A stretch of 60,245 nt of DNA from Chlorogloea purpurea SAG 13.99 (GCA_016903695.1 JADQBB010000027.1:1-60245), one strand, 5' to 3'; shown: positions 47,091-56,632, numbered from the stretch's first letter. The notes: generated by a model not told the origin, from the sequence alone. Translations and numbers: made by a program.

Positions 47091-47913
47091 CAGTATTATC
47101 GCCATCTTCCGTAAAGAATTTCAAGGCTATTTCAGTTCTCCGACGGCCTATATAATCATGGGTTTATTCTGGCTTATCGGTGGCTTTTTCTTTAACTCCC
47201 TACTCTATGGATTAGTCCTCGATATTGCCCAACAAGAGCAATCGGGATACATGATTTCTAGAGATGTGGTGTATGAATTCATAACGAGTTTCTTCGGCAT
47301 GATTCTTTCGTCTCTACTACTGGTTATATTACCCGCCCTGACGATGGGATTATATAGCGAGGAAAGAAAGCAGGGAACTTTAGAATTACTGGCAACTTCT
47401 CCCCTTACTAATTGGGGCGTGGCCTTGGGAAAATTTCTCGGTGTTTTTGCTTTTTTCACGGTGATGATGCTACCTTTTTGGATCTATGAAATCATTATCT
47501 TCAGCGCTGCCAACCCCCCCGTACAATTACCGGCGATTCTTTTAGCCCATCTCGGTTTACTTCTATTGGCGGGAGCGATTTTCTCTTTGGGTATGTTCAT
47601 CTCTTCTTTGACCGGAAGTTCCGTTTTAGCCTATATTATTACCTTTATTCTCGTTCTTTTCATTTGGTTGTTAGATGTGGTGGGAAATAATATCCAATCC
47701 TTTTTCGCCGAGAAAGTGCCTGGAGGATTGGGAGAACAAATAGGATTTTTCTTCAAACAAACTTTCTCCCATCTATCCTGGTACGAAAATTACTCCAACT
47801 TGGTTAAAGGGATATTTGATAGTGGCAGTGTAGTCATGTTCCTTACCTATATTTTTCTCGGTATATTTCTGACCGCTCAATCTATCGAAGCTTTGCGCTT
47901 CCAGCGTAATTAA
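47083..47913 (+). CDS. ABC-2 type permease (GldF-like)
   Basis: 276 residues from ATG 47083 (MINSIIAIFRKEFQGYFSSP); the longer frame from TTG 47041 overlaps the ATPase gene too far. Six membrane segments, with the ABC-2 feature MGLYSEERKQGTLELLATSPL after the second segment. It overlaps the ATPase gene by 8 bp and lies 2 bp before the GldG-like gene. It forms the membrane channel of the exporter. Related to NosY/GldF permeases. Confidence 0.85.
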   Translation: MINSIIAIFRKEFQGYFSSPTAYIIMGLFWLIGGFFFNSLLYGLVLDIAQQEQSGYMISRDVVYEFITSFFGMILSSLLLVILPALTMGLYSEERKQGTLELLATSPLTNWGVALGKFLGVFAFFTVMMLPFWIYEIIIFSAANPPVQLPAILLAHLGLLLLAGAIFSLGMFISSLTGSSVLAYIITFILVLFIWLLDVVGNNIQSFFAEKVPGGLGEQIGFFFKQTFSHLSWYENYSNLVKGIFDSGSVVMFLTYIFLGIFLTAQSIEALRFQRN

Positions 47914-47915
47914 AC

Positions 47916-49460
47916 ATGAAACCTCAACTGTTCACTAAATATCTTTATATCCCAGGCTTGTTCCTCGTCACCGCGGCTATAGTAGCCGGGTTGATATCCC
48001 AACAATGGACGACTTTATATTTAGCTTTATTCCTGAGCGGCATCGTTTGTTTAATCGCCTGGCTCATATTCTCCTTTCCAGGTCTTAATAAATTCTGGCA
48101 GAGACGTTCAACTAAAGCCAGTACCGAGGCTTTGATCGCTACCGCAGCCGTTTTAACTATTCTGGGTTTCATTAACTTTCTCTCCGTTCAATATCCTATA
48201 AGAAAAGATTTCACGGAAAATGCGTTATTCAGTCTCTCCCCACAAACGGAAAGACTTTTACAGAATTTACAGCAACCGGTCAAGGTGATTATTTTTTCTA
48301 AAGAAGGAAATATTAATCCCCTAGACCAAGAGGTAATAGATAACTATAAGCGTAAAAGCCCTAACTTTACCTACCAGTTTATTGACCCTGATAAGCAACC
48401 TGGATCGGTCAAAGATTTTAAAAATAAGTCCGGTGGTAAGTTATACAGAGTGTATCTACAATCGGGGGAAAAAACACAGCCTTTAACTACCTTGGGGGAG
48501 CAAGAAAGCTTAACAGAAGCTAAGTTAACTAATGCGATCGCTACCCTCCAAAATAATCAGGTACTCAGCGCCTATTTCCTGCAAGGTCACGGGGAACATT
48601 CGTTACAATCCGGTCAGGGCGGTATGATTCAAGCTGTTAATAGCCTGACAGAAAAAGGCTATAAAATCGAACCCCTCAACCTCGTAGAAACCAGCACTAT
48701 ACCCCCCGACGCAGCTACTATTGTCGTCGCCGGGCCGAAGCGTAAATTATTCCCCCAAGAAGTAGCCGCTTTAAAAAAATATTCAGAAGAAGGTGGCAAT
48801 TTATTATTAATGATCGACCCGGAAACTGATGTGGGATTGGAACCCCTATTAGAGAGTTGGGGCGTGAAATTAGACCGGAGATTGGTGATAGATGGTTCGG
48901 GAGCGGGTAATCTTATCGGTTTGGGGCCGGCTACTCCTATTATTACTAATTACGGTAAACATCCCATAACTCAAGATTTCGGTAATGGTATCTCTCTCTA
49001 TCCCTACTCTCGTCCTGTGGGCACTTCTAAAATGAACGATGTGGAGGGCGTTTCTTTATTAATCGCTAACGAGAAAATGTGGGCGGAAAGTAATATCACC
49101 GGGCAAAGCGTGGAATTCGATCCGAAAACCGATTTGCCAGGGCCTTTCGATATTGGGGTGGCCCTAACTCGCAAGTTACCCTCTGATAAAACGGCGAAGT
49201 TAGTGGTCATCGGCAATTCTTCTTTCGCTACCGATGGTTTGTTTGAACAGCAGTTAAACGGGGATGTGTTTCTTAATTCGGTACAGTGGTTATCGACGGG
49301 ACAAGAACAAACTTTATCGATTCGCCCTAAACAAGCTCAAAATCGTCGCCTTAATTTAACTCCTTTACAAGCTAACTCTATTTTCTGGTTATCTATCGTG
49401 GTTATCCCTCTCGTAAGTTTCATAGGTGCGGGTGTAACCTGGTGGCGGCGCAGTCGTTGA
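47916..49460 (+). CDS. GldG family protein (ABC exporter-associated)
   Basis: 514 residues: two N-terminal membrane segments (about 10-55) and a third near 70-90, an extracytoplasmic ABC_transp_aux/GldG domain (VKVIIFSKEGNINPLDQEV, YFLQGHGEHSLQSG, LLLMIDPETDVGLEPLLESWG) and a final membrane segment near 490 ending WWRRSR. These proteins have a ThuA/DUF4350-like soluble fold and pair with an ABC-2 permease. The order and tight spacing with the two upstream genes support one complex; what it exports in cyanobacteria is not established. Confidence 0.83.
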   Translation: MKPQLFTKYLYIPGLFLVTAAIVAGLISQQWTTLYLALFLSGIVCLIAWLIFSFPGLNKFWQRRSTKASTEALIATAAVLTILGFINFLSVQYPIRKDFTENALFSLSPQTERLLQNLQQPVKVIIFSKEGNINPLDQEVIDNYKRKSPNFTYQFIDPDKQPGSVKDFKNKSGGKLYRVYLQSGEKTQPLTTLGEQESLTEAKLTNAIATLQNNQVLSAYFLQGHGEHSLQSGQGGMIQAVNSLTEKGYKIEPLNLVETSTIPPDAATIVVAGPKRKLFPQEVAALKKYSEEGGNLLLMIDPETDVGLEPLLESWGVKLDRRLVIDGSGAGNLIGLGPATPIITNYGKHPITQDFGNGISLYPYSRPVGTSKMNDVEGVSLLIANEKMWAESNITGQSVEFDPKTDLPGPFDIGVALTRKLPSDKTAKLVVIGNSSFATDGLFEQQLNGDVFLNSVQWLSTGQEQTLSIRPKQAQNRRLNLTPLQANSIFWLSIVVIPLVSFIGAGVTWWRRSR

Positions 49461-49520
49461 AACCACACTGCCCCGAAAAAGGCTTTACAATAAAACAATG
49501 TAAAGAAATGTAAAGGGAAT

Positions 49521-50228
49521 ATGAACGATAAAGTTGTTGTGATTGTTGGCGCTACCGGGGGAATAGGCTCAACGCTGGCGAGAAAATTAGCGGCGGCTGG
49601 TTCTAAACTTGTCCTCGTAGGGAGAGACGGGAAAAAACTGGCGGGTTTAGGGGCCGATTTAGGTTCTAGTTCCTTCTTAACCATACCTACAGATATTACA
49701 GATTTAAGCCAAGTAGAAACGATGGCACAAAAAGCCGTCGGTCATTTCGGACGTATAGACGTACTGGTTAACGCCGCGGGTGCGGGAGTGATGAAACAAT
49801 TTAACAAGATTACCCCCGAAGATATAGATAATATGTTGGATCTTAATCTGAAAGGGAGTTTTTATACGTGCCAAGTAGTTGCTAATGTAATGAAGGAAAA
49901 TCGATCGGGTCATATTTGCAACGTGGTAGGAATTTTAGGTAAACATCCGATGGCTATGGCTTCGGCTTACTGTGCCTCTAAATACGGCGTAGTAGGTTTC
50001 AGCAAATGTCTGGCAGAAGAATTAAAACGTTACGGAATCAAGATGACTTTATTTTATTTCGGTGGGGTGGATACCCCTTTCTGGGATAACGTCAGTTTGA
50101 AAGTTGACAGACAGAAAATGTTAACCCCGCAAACCGCCGCCGAGGCTATTTATTTCGCTATGATGGCCCAACCGGGGGCTGTTCCCACGGAAATTAATAT
50201 TCAACCCGATAGTCATTTATTTCTATAA
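49521..50228 (+). CDS. Short-chain dehydrogenase/reductase
   Basis: 235 residues with a classical SDR pattern: cofactor motif VGATGGIGSTLARKLA, Asp before DITDLSQVE, NAAGAGV, and catalytic YCASKYG (Tyr/Lys) preceded by Ser-containing CNVVGILG. It is soluble. It begins 60 bp after the GldG-like gene and 44 bp before hppD. A basic residue after the second strand (VGRDGKK) suggests NADP(H). Substrate not predictable. Confidence 0.87.
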   Translation: MNDKVVVIVGATGGIGSTLARKLAAAGSKLVLVGRDGKKLAGLGADLGSSSFLTIPTDITDLSQVETMAQKAVGHFGRIDVLVNAAGAGVMKQFNKITPEDIDNMLDLNLKGSFYTCQVVANVMKENRSGHICNVVGILGKHPMAMASAYCASKYGVVGFSKCLAEELKRYGIKMTLFYFGGVDTPFWDNVSLKVDRQKMLTPQTAAEAIYFAMMAQPGAVPTEINIQPDSHLFL

Positions 50229-50272
50229 TTGAATCTATCCTGCCCGTAAGCCTTCAGTTTGTCTATAAAGAT

Positions 50273-51346
50273 ATGTACATAGATCATATTCATTTTTATG
50301 TGGAAGATGCGAAAAAATGGCGAGACTGGTTTATTGAGGTAATGGGTTTTCAATGGGTGGGAAGTGGTAGCGATCGAGAGACACAAACGGAAGTAGTTAG
50401 TAATTGTTTGGAAAGAGAAAATCCCCATTATTTAATGTTTGCGGTTTCTTCGCCTCTTTCTGTTAATAGCAAGGTGGCCCGATTCCTCCAACATCGTCCG
50501 CCGGGGGTTGGTGATGTGGCTTTCCGAGTGGTGGATTTAGAAGGTCTCACTTCTGAATCGGTAGAGGAATTAAAAACCGAGAGAGGTTCATTAAAATGGC
50601 AAAAGATCGTCAGCGTCGCTAATATCGAGCATACTTTGATCCAACGTCAGGGGGAAAGTTCCCTGTTACCTTTGGATTATGTAAAGCCGGTGATGAGGGG
50701 TCATAAACCCTCGCCCGGAATCACGGGGATAGATCATCTGGTGCTGAATGTGTATGCCGGAGATATAGAGAAAACCGTGACTTGGTACGAACAGCATCTG
50801 GGGTTTATCCGGCAACAGGCTTTTACTATACAGACACCTCGATCGAGCTTGTATTCCCAAGTTATCATACATCCCGTGACGGGTTTACAATTGCCCATCA
50901 ATGAACCCACCAGTCATAACTCCCAGATTCAAGAATTTTTAGAAGTGAACCGGGGCGAGGGTATCCAACATATCGCCCTGAAAACTGCCAAGATCACGCT
51001 ACTAACTGAAAAATTACGGTCGGCAGGGTTATCTTTTCTCGCCATCCCGAAAACTTATTACGAGTCTATAGAGTATCAGAAATTTAATTTTTCCTATGGA
51101 GAGTGGCAACAGTTGATCGAGCAGGAAATATTGATAGATTTTGAATCTCAATACGGGGAGAATATTAACGGCGAAACTCCACTACTGTTGCAGATATTCA
51201 CTCAACCGGTATTCAGTAAACCCACTTTCTTTTTCGAGTTGATCGAGAGACGTTATCAGGCTAGAGGCTTCGGTGAGGGCAATTTCCAAGCGTTGTTTGA
51301 AGCGATCGAACGGGAGCAAGATAAACGAGGTAGTCTAGTGATTTAG
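50273..51346 (+). CDS. hppD: 4-hydroxyphenylpyruvate dioxygenase
   Basis: 357 residues with two vicinal-oxygen-chelate repeats. The iron ligands can be placed: His in GIDHLVLNV, His in GIQHIALKT and Glu in FFFELIERR, with GFGEGNFQALF as the C-terminal closing helix. The enzyme converts 4-hydroxyphenylpyruvate to homogentisate, the entry to tocopherol synthesis in cyanobacteria. Length fits the family. The SDR 44 bp upstream may be co-transcribed, but a shared pathway is not evident. Confidence 0.9.
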   Translation: MYIDHIHFYVEDAKKWRDWFIEVMGFQWVGSGSDRETQTEVVSNCLERENPHYLMFAVSSPLSVNSKVARFLQHRPPGVGDVAFRVVDLEGLTSESVEELKTERGSLKWQKIVSVANIEHTLIQRQGESSLLPLDYVKPVMRGHKPSPGITGIDHLVLNVYAGDIEKTVTWYEQHLGFIRQQAFTIQTPRSSLYSQVIIHPVTGLQLPINEPTSHNSQIQEFLEVNRGEGIQHIALKTAKITLLTEKLRSAGLSFLAIPKTYYESIEYQKFNFSYGEWQQLIEQEILIDFESQYGENINGETPLLLQIFTQPVFSKPTFFFELIERRYQARGFGEGNFQALFEAIEREQDKRGSLVI

Positions 51347-51351
51347 TCCGC

Positions 51352-51990
51352 TTATCGCCGGTCGATAGTTTGTAAACGTTGGCGGAACTCGCGAACTAAG
51401 GCGTTCTCTCCCACTTCCCCCCGCCGCATTAAAAACTCCAGAATCATCGATTTAGATAAAATCGGTAAGATTTTCGAGCCTTCCCTTTCCCCGTAACTCC
51501 CGGACTCCAAACAATAGATCCATAAATTCTCTCCATCGAATCTCCATATCTCCCCGACTCCCAAAGCAGCGTAAATCCCCAACCGATTTAAAGAACTGCT
51601 CGTTATATCCACCTCTATCGCCAGATCAGGAACCGGATCGACGTTAAAATCGAAGTCGATTTTGTTCCGTACCAACACCTCGTTAGTGATGTAATAACAC
51701 TCATCGGGTTCGATACCTTTCTGTAAATCCGACCGACTTAACGTTGTAGAACATAGACTTAAGACTTCTAAGCCCGATACCTCTGTTGCGGTCTGTACCA
51801 GTCTCCCCAAAAAGCCCTTATTAATTTCGTGTTCCGGCAATGGAGTCATAATCTCTAACGCACCTCGATCGTAGGTCAATCTTTTACTAGGATTTTCCGC
51901 TAAATCGAAGAGTAGTGCCTGATAAGTTTCCCAACGCACCCCCGTTAACAGCGTTTCCGAAGACCATTTTAGTGAGGTTTGATCCGTCAT
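51352..51990 (-). CDS. Uma2 family (DUF820) putative restriction-like endonuclease
   Basis: 212 residues from ATG 51990 (MTDQTSLKWSSETLL); the frame stays open further upstream without a better start. PD-(D/E)xK pattern of Uma2: RGALEIMTPLPEHE, CYYITNE, PDLAIEVDITSSSLNRLGIYAALGVGEIWRFD (given in parts), where the Asp/Glu-x-Asp residues form the presumed active site. Uma2 genes occur in dozens of copies per cyanobacterial genome. Their role is unproven. Convergent with hppD (5 bp between stops). Confidence 0.85.
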   Translation of the reverse strand: MTDQTSLKWSSETLLTGVRWETYQALLFDLAENPSKRLTYDRGALEIMTPLPEHEINKGFLGRLVQTATEVSGLEVLSLCSTTLSRSDLQKGIEPDECYYITNEVLVRNKIDFDFNVDPVPDLAIEVDITSSSLNRLGIYAALGVGEIWRFDGENLWIYCLESGSYGEREGSKILPILSKSMILEFLMRRGEVGENALVREFRQRLQTIDRR

Positions 51991-52094
51991 AATTTTTCCG
52001 TTGTTTTTTATATAACGGACAAAACTATCATAAGTCAATACTCGCCTTATCAGCAACTTCACTTCACGATCGATTGTTAAAGCTAATCCTTTAG

Positions 52095-52457
52095 TCACCC
52101 CCTTTGCGGGCGAGTCGCCAGAATATAGCAGGCTATCGATAGTAACAACCCCCAACCGATAACGATGCTCGACCATAAGCCGATTCGGGCAAGCCAAGAA
52201 GAAATCGTGAGAAGTTTAAACGACAGGAGGTATCCGGCTACGATGCTAGGCGGCCAGAGCAAGGTGATATAAACGGCGATCGGCCAGGCACTATCAGACG
52301 GTAGCCGCTTTAACGCTTCCGCACCGAAAATGAGCGGTAGAAACGGGGTCGATAATTGAAAAACGATCGCGCCTGGAATGCCCAAAAGGGGAATAATGCC
52401 CCCGATAGCGAGGATCGTAGACACGATGATAACGATGAGAGTGTTGCGATCGAGCAT
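52095..52457 (-). CDS. Small hydrophobic membrane protein, unknown function
   Basis: 120 residues from ATG 52457 (MLDRNTLIVIIVSTILAIGG), with a good GAGG seven bases upstream; the TTG at 52478 is a worse start. About four membrane segments fill most of the length. No family is recognised. It is divergent from the substrate-binding/VWA operon that begins 80 bp away. Confidence 0.6.
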   Translation of the reverse strand: MLDRNTLIVIIVSTILAIGGIIPLLGIPGAIVFQLSTPFLPLIFGAEALKRLPSDSAWPIAVYITLLWPPSIVAGYLLSFKLLTISSWLARIGLWSSIVIGWGLLLSIACYILATRPQRG

Positions 52458-52536
52458 GGTTAAACCTCGGTCAATCAAGAATGTGATTGAAAATCGAAAT
52501 ATGGGGAATCATCAATGAGAAACTATATGTGAAGGC

Positions 52537-54243
52537 ATGAACCTTAAAAAAAATAATATGAGTTACCGTGTCATTAAAAAAATAATACCGGCTTTAGCAC
52601 TGCTGTTGTTAACAGCCTGTGAGTCCGATAATAAAGGAATGCCCGTTAAATTCATGGTAGGCAGCGCCCTACAACAATTCTGCAATAGCGCGGCCGACAA
52701 ACTCAATCAAACGAATCCCAAACTAGATAACGGTAAAGCTTATTATCTACAGTGCGAAGCCAAGGGAAGCGGCGATATAGTATCTGGAATCGTTGCTATG
52801 GCAACCGGGTTAAAAAATGGGTCTGTGTCAAACGATGACGCTAATTTTCCCACCTTGATCAGCGTCGATGGGGAAATCTATCAAGCAGGGCTGAAATCCG
52901 CGATCGATAACTTATTCCCCGGTCAGAATTATATCCCCCCGATTACCGACTCACCTCTGCTAACCTCTAGCCCGATGGTGTTCATGGTTCCCGCCGATGT
53001 AGCCGGGGCAGTGAAAAAACAACCGGATCTGTATAAGTCCCTCGTGAAGGCGAGAACATTTAAAGATTTATCTGCCGATAGTCAAGCCCTACCGATTCAC
53101 TTCGTGCAGGGGGCCCCCACCAAATCGAATTCGGGATTACAAAGTCTCGTGGCTCAATTCGCCTCCGTATCAGGAAAACGCCCGGAAGATTTAACTCTCG
53201 ACGACGTGAAGAAATATCAGGGTCAAGTCAAGGAAATCCAGAGTAAAATAACCCGCTACGGTGTCTCTACCGGGCAAATCGCTAAAGACATGGTGAAAAA
53301 CGGGCCTTTCTGGGCTTCGATCGCTTCTGTGTACGAATCTTCGGTGATCGATGCCAATTCATCGGGCCAACCCACGGCAACCCGTTACGAGGCGGTTTAT
53401 CCCCGGTCTACTTTCACCTCCAATATGCGAGTGATACTGCCCAATGCGCCCTGGGTGAGTGCCGACGAAAAAGCCGCGGCCGAAAAAATAATCGCTTATC
53501 TGCGGAGTCCTGAAGTCCAAAAAATCGCCACCGATTCAGGGTTACGCCCCGGAGTGCCTGGTGTGGATACTGGGGCGAAATTCTCCGGGCAGTATGGGGT
53601 CAATCCTAACGCCAAATATGACTCTTTACGCTCGCCGAAACCGATCGTGGTGGAAGCTATGTTAAAGTCGTGGCAAGAATACGCAAAAAAGCCTTCCCTG
53701 GTAGTAATCGTAGTGGATACTTCCGGCTCGATGTCCGGCAATAAATTACCATCGGTGCAAAATACCCTCAACACCTATATCAACGCTTTGGGGGAGAAAG
53801 AACAAGTGGCCCTGATCGATTTCGACTCGGCAATTCGCTCTCCTATTTTAGCTGATGGCACTGCGGCGGGGAAAGCACGGGGATTAGAATTTATTTCTAA
53901 TCTCAAAGCAGAGGGAGGCACATCTCTCTACGATGCTACTCTTTACGCCCGTAATTGGTTACAAGCTAACTTACGCCCCGATGCCATTAATGCGATCGTT
54001 GTTCTTACCGATGGGGAAGATTCCGGCTCGAAAATCTCTTTAGATAATTTGAATCAAGATTTAGCTAAAAGTGGTTTCTCTTCCGATAGTCGTATCGGCG
54101 TTTTCACGATCGGTTACGGGAAAGAAGGGGAATTCAAGCCCGAAATTTTACAGCAAATAGCCGATAAAAATGGCGGTTACTATCGAAAAGGTGATCCCGA
54201 TACAATCTCCCAAGTAATGAGCAATTTACAATTGGAATTTTGA
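52537..54243 (+). CDS. Lipoprotein with periplasmic substrate-binding domain fused to a VWA domain
   Basis: 568 residues. A signal peptide with lipobox (LLLLTAC, Cys near residue 28) is followed by a type II periplasmic binding fold (about 35-345; VKFMVGSALQQFCNSAADKL, PRSTFTSNMRVILPNAPWV, EKIIAYLRSPEVQKIATDSG) and a VWA domain (about 380-565) with an intact metal site: DTSGSMSG, the Thr of EGGTSLYDA, and LTDGED. No ABC permease or ATPase adjoins, so it is probably not a transporter component; it may be an adhesion, sensor or scaffold protein. First gene of a three-gene unit (gaps of 6 and 4 bp). ATG 52558 is an alternative start. Confidence 0.82.
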   Translation: MNLKKNNMSYRVIKKIIPALALLLLTACESDNKGMPVKFMVGSALQQFCNSAADKLNQTNPKLDNGKAYYLQCEAKGSGDIVSGIVAMATGLKNGSVSNDDANFPTLISVDGEIYQAGLKSAIDNLFPGQNYIPPITDSPLLTSSPMVFMVPADVAGAVKKQPDLYKSLVKARTFKDLSADSQALPIHFVQGAPTKSNSGLQSLVAQFASVSGKRPEDLTLDDVKKYQGQVKEIQSKITRYGVSTGQIAKDMVKNGPFWASIASVYESSVIDANSSGQPTATRYEAVYPRSTFTSNMRVILPNAPWVSADEKAAAEKIIAYLRSPEVQKIATDSGLRPGVPGVDTGAKFSGQYGVNPNAKYDSLRSPKPIVVEAMLKSWQEYAKKPSLVVIVVDTSGSMSGNKLPSVQNTLNTYINALGEKEQVALIDFDSAIRSPILADGTAAGKARGLEFISNLKAEGGTSLYDATLYARNWLQANLRPDAINAIVVLTDGEDSGSKISLDNLNQDLAKSGFSSDSRIGVFTIGYGKEGEFKPEILQQIADKNGGYYRKGDPDTISQVMSNLQLEF

Positions 54244-54249
54244 ACACCC

Positions 54250-54975
54250 ATGATCAAGTTAACCAATCCTCTTAATTATCCATTGGCAATATTAGCAGGC
54301 GGGATAGTGCTTGTGGCTGGAGTAAGAATCATGAAAATTCCTAGTTTCTTAATTCTTCCTTCTGCTGCCCTAGTATCTACCGCAGCCGCCACCTATTTTA
54401 AATCTCAAGAACCCGACCCGGAAAAGTTAGCGCAAAAAGAAGTAGAACGGGAGTTACTCCAGATTAAATCTTCTAGTTTGGATTTGGCGGTGACGGCGAA
54501 AGCATTACAACAGGAGGCGGGTAATTTATTAAGTCGGGATTCTGAGAATATGGATTTATTAATTTCCCTACAGGAAGCTTGTTATACTATTTCAGAAATC
54601 CCCCCGAAAATAGACGAACTGCAAAGGCAGTTACCGAAAACCAATTCAGTCCTATCTATCGCCACTTTAGAGGAAAATTTACGATCAGCTCGAAATCTTC
54701 TGGCTTCTAGTGACCGTATCGCCAAGGAAGGGGCGAGAGAATTAGTGAGGAGTCTGGAAAGAAATTTAGAACTGGCTAAAACCGGTTCTTCTGCCAATCT
54801 CGCCAAAGTTCTCAACGTCCGCAAAATGATTAACGATGTGGCGGGAGTTCTTCAGGAAATACAGAACAAAATTCGCTATCTGAAACGAGGAGATGGGGAA
54901 CAGATTAAAGAGATTGAAGCTTTGTGCGATCGCTTGAAAAGTTTACGAGATAATTTTGATATTTTGATTAATTAA
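54250..54975 (+). CDS. Membrane-anchored coiled-coil protein, unknown
   Basis: 241 residues. Two hydrophobic stretches near the N-terminus (about 10-55) are followed by ~180 residues of highly helical, heptad-like sequence (LQQEAGNLLSRDSENMDLL, LEENLRSARNLLASSDRIA, EIQNKIRYLKRGDGEQIKEI). No enzyme motif is visible. It sits 6 bp after the VWA lipoprotein and 4 bp before a second substrate-binding protein, so it could be a membrane-anchored linker between them. I do not recognise a family. Confidence 0.7.
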   Translation: MIKLTNPLNYPLAILAGGIVLVAGVRIMKIPSFLILPSAALVSTAAATYFKSQEPDPEKLAQKEVERELLQIKSSSLDLAVTAKALQQEAGNLLSRDSENMDLLISLQEACYTISEIPPKIDELQRQLPKTNSVLSIATLEENLRSARNLLASSDRIAKEGARELVRSLERNLELAKTGSSANLAKVLNVRKMINDVAGVLQEIQNKIRYLKRGDGEQIKEIEALCDRLKSLRDNFDILIN

Positions 54976-54979
54976 AAAT

Positions 54980-56068
54980 ATGCCCAACACTAATAACAAA
55001 AACACCTTGGTATCATCTTTGATAACTTTAGCTTCTTTAGGTTTTGCTTATATACCCATACCTGGTTTAGAAACGAAAATTGTTGTAGTGAGTGGAACTG
55101 AACTAACAGAACCATTAAAACAAATAGAAACCCAATTCGAGAAAAAATATCCCGATATTAAAGTGGAGATTAAAGAACAGGGTTCGAGGGATATTGTTAA
55201 TAATATAGTAGATCAGAAAAATGATTTTCAACCCACGATCGTCATTCCCGCCGACGGGGAATTATTAAACGAATTAAAAATCAGATTGAAAAATCAAAAT
55301 GGGGAGGAAGCTTTTTATAATGCCCCGCAGGCGATCGCTAAAACCCTCTTGGTGGGTATCGCTTGGCCCGAAAGGGGAAACATCCTTTTTCCCGACGGTC
55401 GTTTCCGTTGGCAGAGACTAGAAAGTGCGATTAAAGCGGGGAATTGGGGACGAATCGGCGGGCAGAAGGACTGGGGCAGTTTTGATTTCTTGATGACAGA
55501 TCCGACTCGCTCCCACAGCGGTCAACTGACTTTAGCTCTTTGGTCTCAATCTACCGGGGGTGATCTAACTTCACCCGCCCTGACCGACTTGTTTAAAATC
55601 CTGAAAAAATCTGTTTATCAGCCGCCCCGTTCCACGGATATTCTACTACAGGAATTCATCGCCCGCGGGCCCAATGATGTAGATGTGGCCACGGTTTATG
55701 AGAGTGTCGCCCTCTACCGTCAGCAACAATCGGGGGCCAATCAGAAAGCACCCTACCGAGTGTATTATATCGAGCCTACCGTGGAAACTACCGCGACGGC
55801 TGCGATCGTGCGGCAGAATGTGAGCGATGGACAGGCCAAAGCAGCCGGTGATTTTATTAACTTCCTGCGTCAGAAGGAACAACAGGAAGTATTTATCAAA
55901 TACGGTTTCCGCCCGGTGATTGCAGGTATTAAGATCGAGTCCGTAACCCATAATCCTTGGAGTGGGAATATTCAGGGTATTGAAGTCACGCCATCGGTTA
56001 CGATCGGCTCACCCCCCGATAGTGCTACTCTAGGAGAAATTCAACGGTTGTGGGAGAGATCTCAGTAG
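54980..56068 (+). CDS. Substrate-binding-type extracytoplasmic protein
   Basis: 362 residues with an N-terminal hydrophobic segment (about 9-28, no lipobox) and a type II periplasmic binding fold: IVVVSGTELTEPLKQIETQF, FLMTDPTRSHSGQLTLALWS, VATVYESVALYRQQQ, AAGDFINFLRQKEQQEVFIKYG. It resembles molybdate/phosphate-type binding proteins and the N-terminal part of the VWA lipoprotein two genes upstream, suggesting duplication. No transporter genes adjoin. Last gene of the three-gene unit. Confidence 0.78.
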   Translation: MPNTNNKNTLVSSLITLASLGFAYIPIPGLETKIVVVSGTELTEPLKQIETQFEKKYPDIKVEIKEQGSRDIVNNIVDQKNDFQPTIVIPADGELLNELKIRLKNQNGEEAFYNAPQAIAKTLLVGIAWPERGNILFPDGRFRWQRLESAIKAGNWGRIGGQKDWGSFDFLMTDPTRSHSGQLTLALWSQSTGGDLTSPALTDLFKILKKSVYQPPRSTDILLQEFIARGPNDVDVATVYESVALYRQQQSGANQKAPYRVYYIEPTVETTATAAIVRQNVSDGQAKAAGDFINFLRQKEQQEVFIKYGFRPVIAGIKIESVTHNPWSGNIQGIEVTPSVTIGSPPDSATLGEIQRLWERSQ

Positions 56069-56112
56069 CTTGACGGGTGATTTAATTATTATTGATGCGA
56101 TCGCTATGGCTC

Positions 56113-56331
56113 TTAAGCTACTTCAAGCGTTCTGGGTTCTGGGATAAGTTCACCTTCTGCCTGCCAAGCTTCTAAATACATTTCGATCACTTCTTCACCT
56201 TTATGAATTGCTTCTTCACGAGTTTTCCCGTGAGTGCAGGGCATCACAACCAAGTCAGCAAACTCTGGAATTGTCACCAGAAAAAACTGATCTTCATCAG
56301 ACCATTCAATGATCATGCTGTATCGATTCAT
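56113..56331 (-). CDS. hicB: HicB-type antitoxin
   Basis: 72 residues with the degenerate RNase H-like HicB fold: YSMIIEWSDEDQFFLVTIPEF, the conserved HGKTREEAIHKGEEVIEMYLEA and a short acidic C-terminus. No DNA-binding tail, as in the short HicB class. It overlaps the upstream hicA gene by 4 bp. Confidence 0.85.
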   Translation of the reverse strand: MNRYSMIIEWSDEDQFFLVTIPEFADLVVMPCTHGKTREEAIHKGEEVIEMYLEAWQAEGELIPEPRTLEVA

Positions 56332-56552
56332 GACTCCTCGTCCTCCCTTAACTCTTCTAATATAATAAGTAGCTTCGCTAGTTGTTTTTCTAGATAGAGT
56401 GGCGCATCATCTCCATCCTTGCCTGGCACTGTCAGTGTTTTGCCTAGCAGACCATGCCGCCAACGTTCGTGACTACCCTTGCCGCGCCCCGGCAGGTAAA
56501 CGAAGCCCTCACGCACGAGCTGAGCTTTAAATTCTCGAATCTTCCTGGGCAT
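56328..56552 (-). CDS. hicA: HicA-type mRNA interferase toxin
   Basis: 74 residues with a dsRBD-like HicA pattern: REFKAQLVREGFVYLPGRG, catalytic His in GKGSHERWRHG, and KTLTVPGKDG. It would cleave mRNA when free of HicB. The gene order toxin first, antitoxin second, with a 4-bp overlap, is standard for hicAB. A long inverted repeat lies 28 bp upstream. Confidence 0.85.
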   Translation of the reverse strand: MPRKIREFKAQLVREGFVYLPGRGKGSHERWRHGLLGKTLTVPGKDGDDAPLYLEKQLAKLLIILEELREDEES

Positions 56553-56580
56553 GGATTATTCTCTTTTCTAAAAATTAAAA

Positions 56581-56632
56581 AGGCGTGTAAAATGGCTGAC
56601 ACTGTTATTTTTAGTAGGAAGCTTACACGCCT
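56581..56632 (-). promoter_or_regulatory. Inverted repeat upstream of hicA
   Basis: Perfect 10-bp arms AGGCGTGTAA (56581-56590) and TTACACGCCT (56623-56632), 32 bases apart. The place suits an operator or a leader hairpin for hicAB; the arms could also be ends of a small element. No function is proven. Confidence 0.45.

Noticed and set aside
52537..56068. ABC uptake operon
   Set aside because: Two binding-type proteins but no permease or ATPase gene next to them, and one is fused to VWA.
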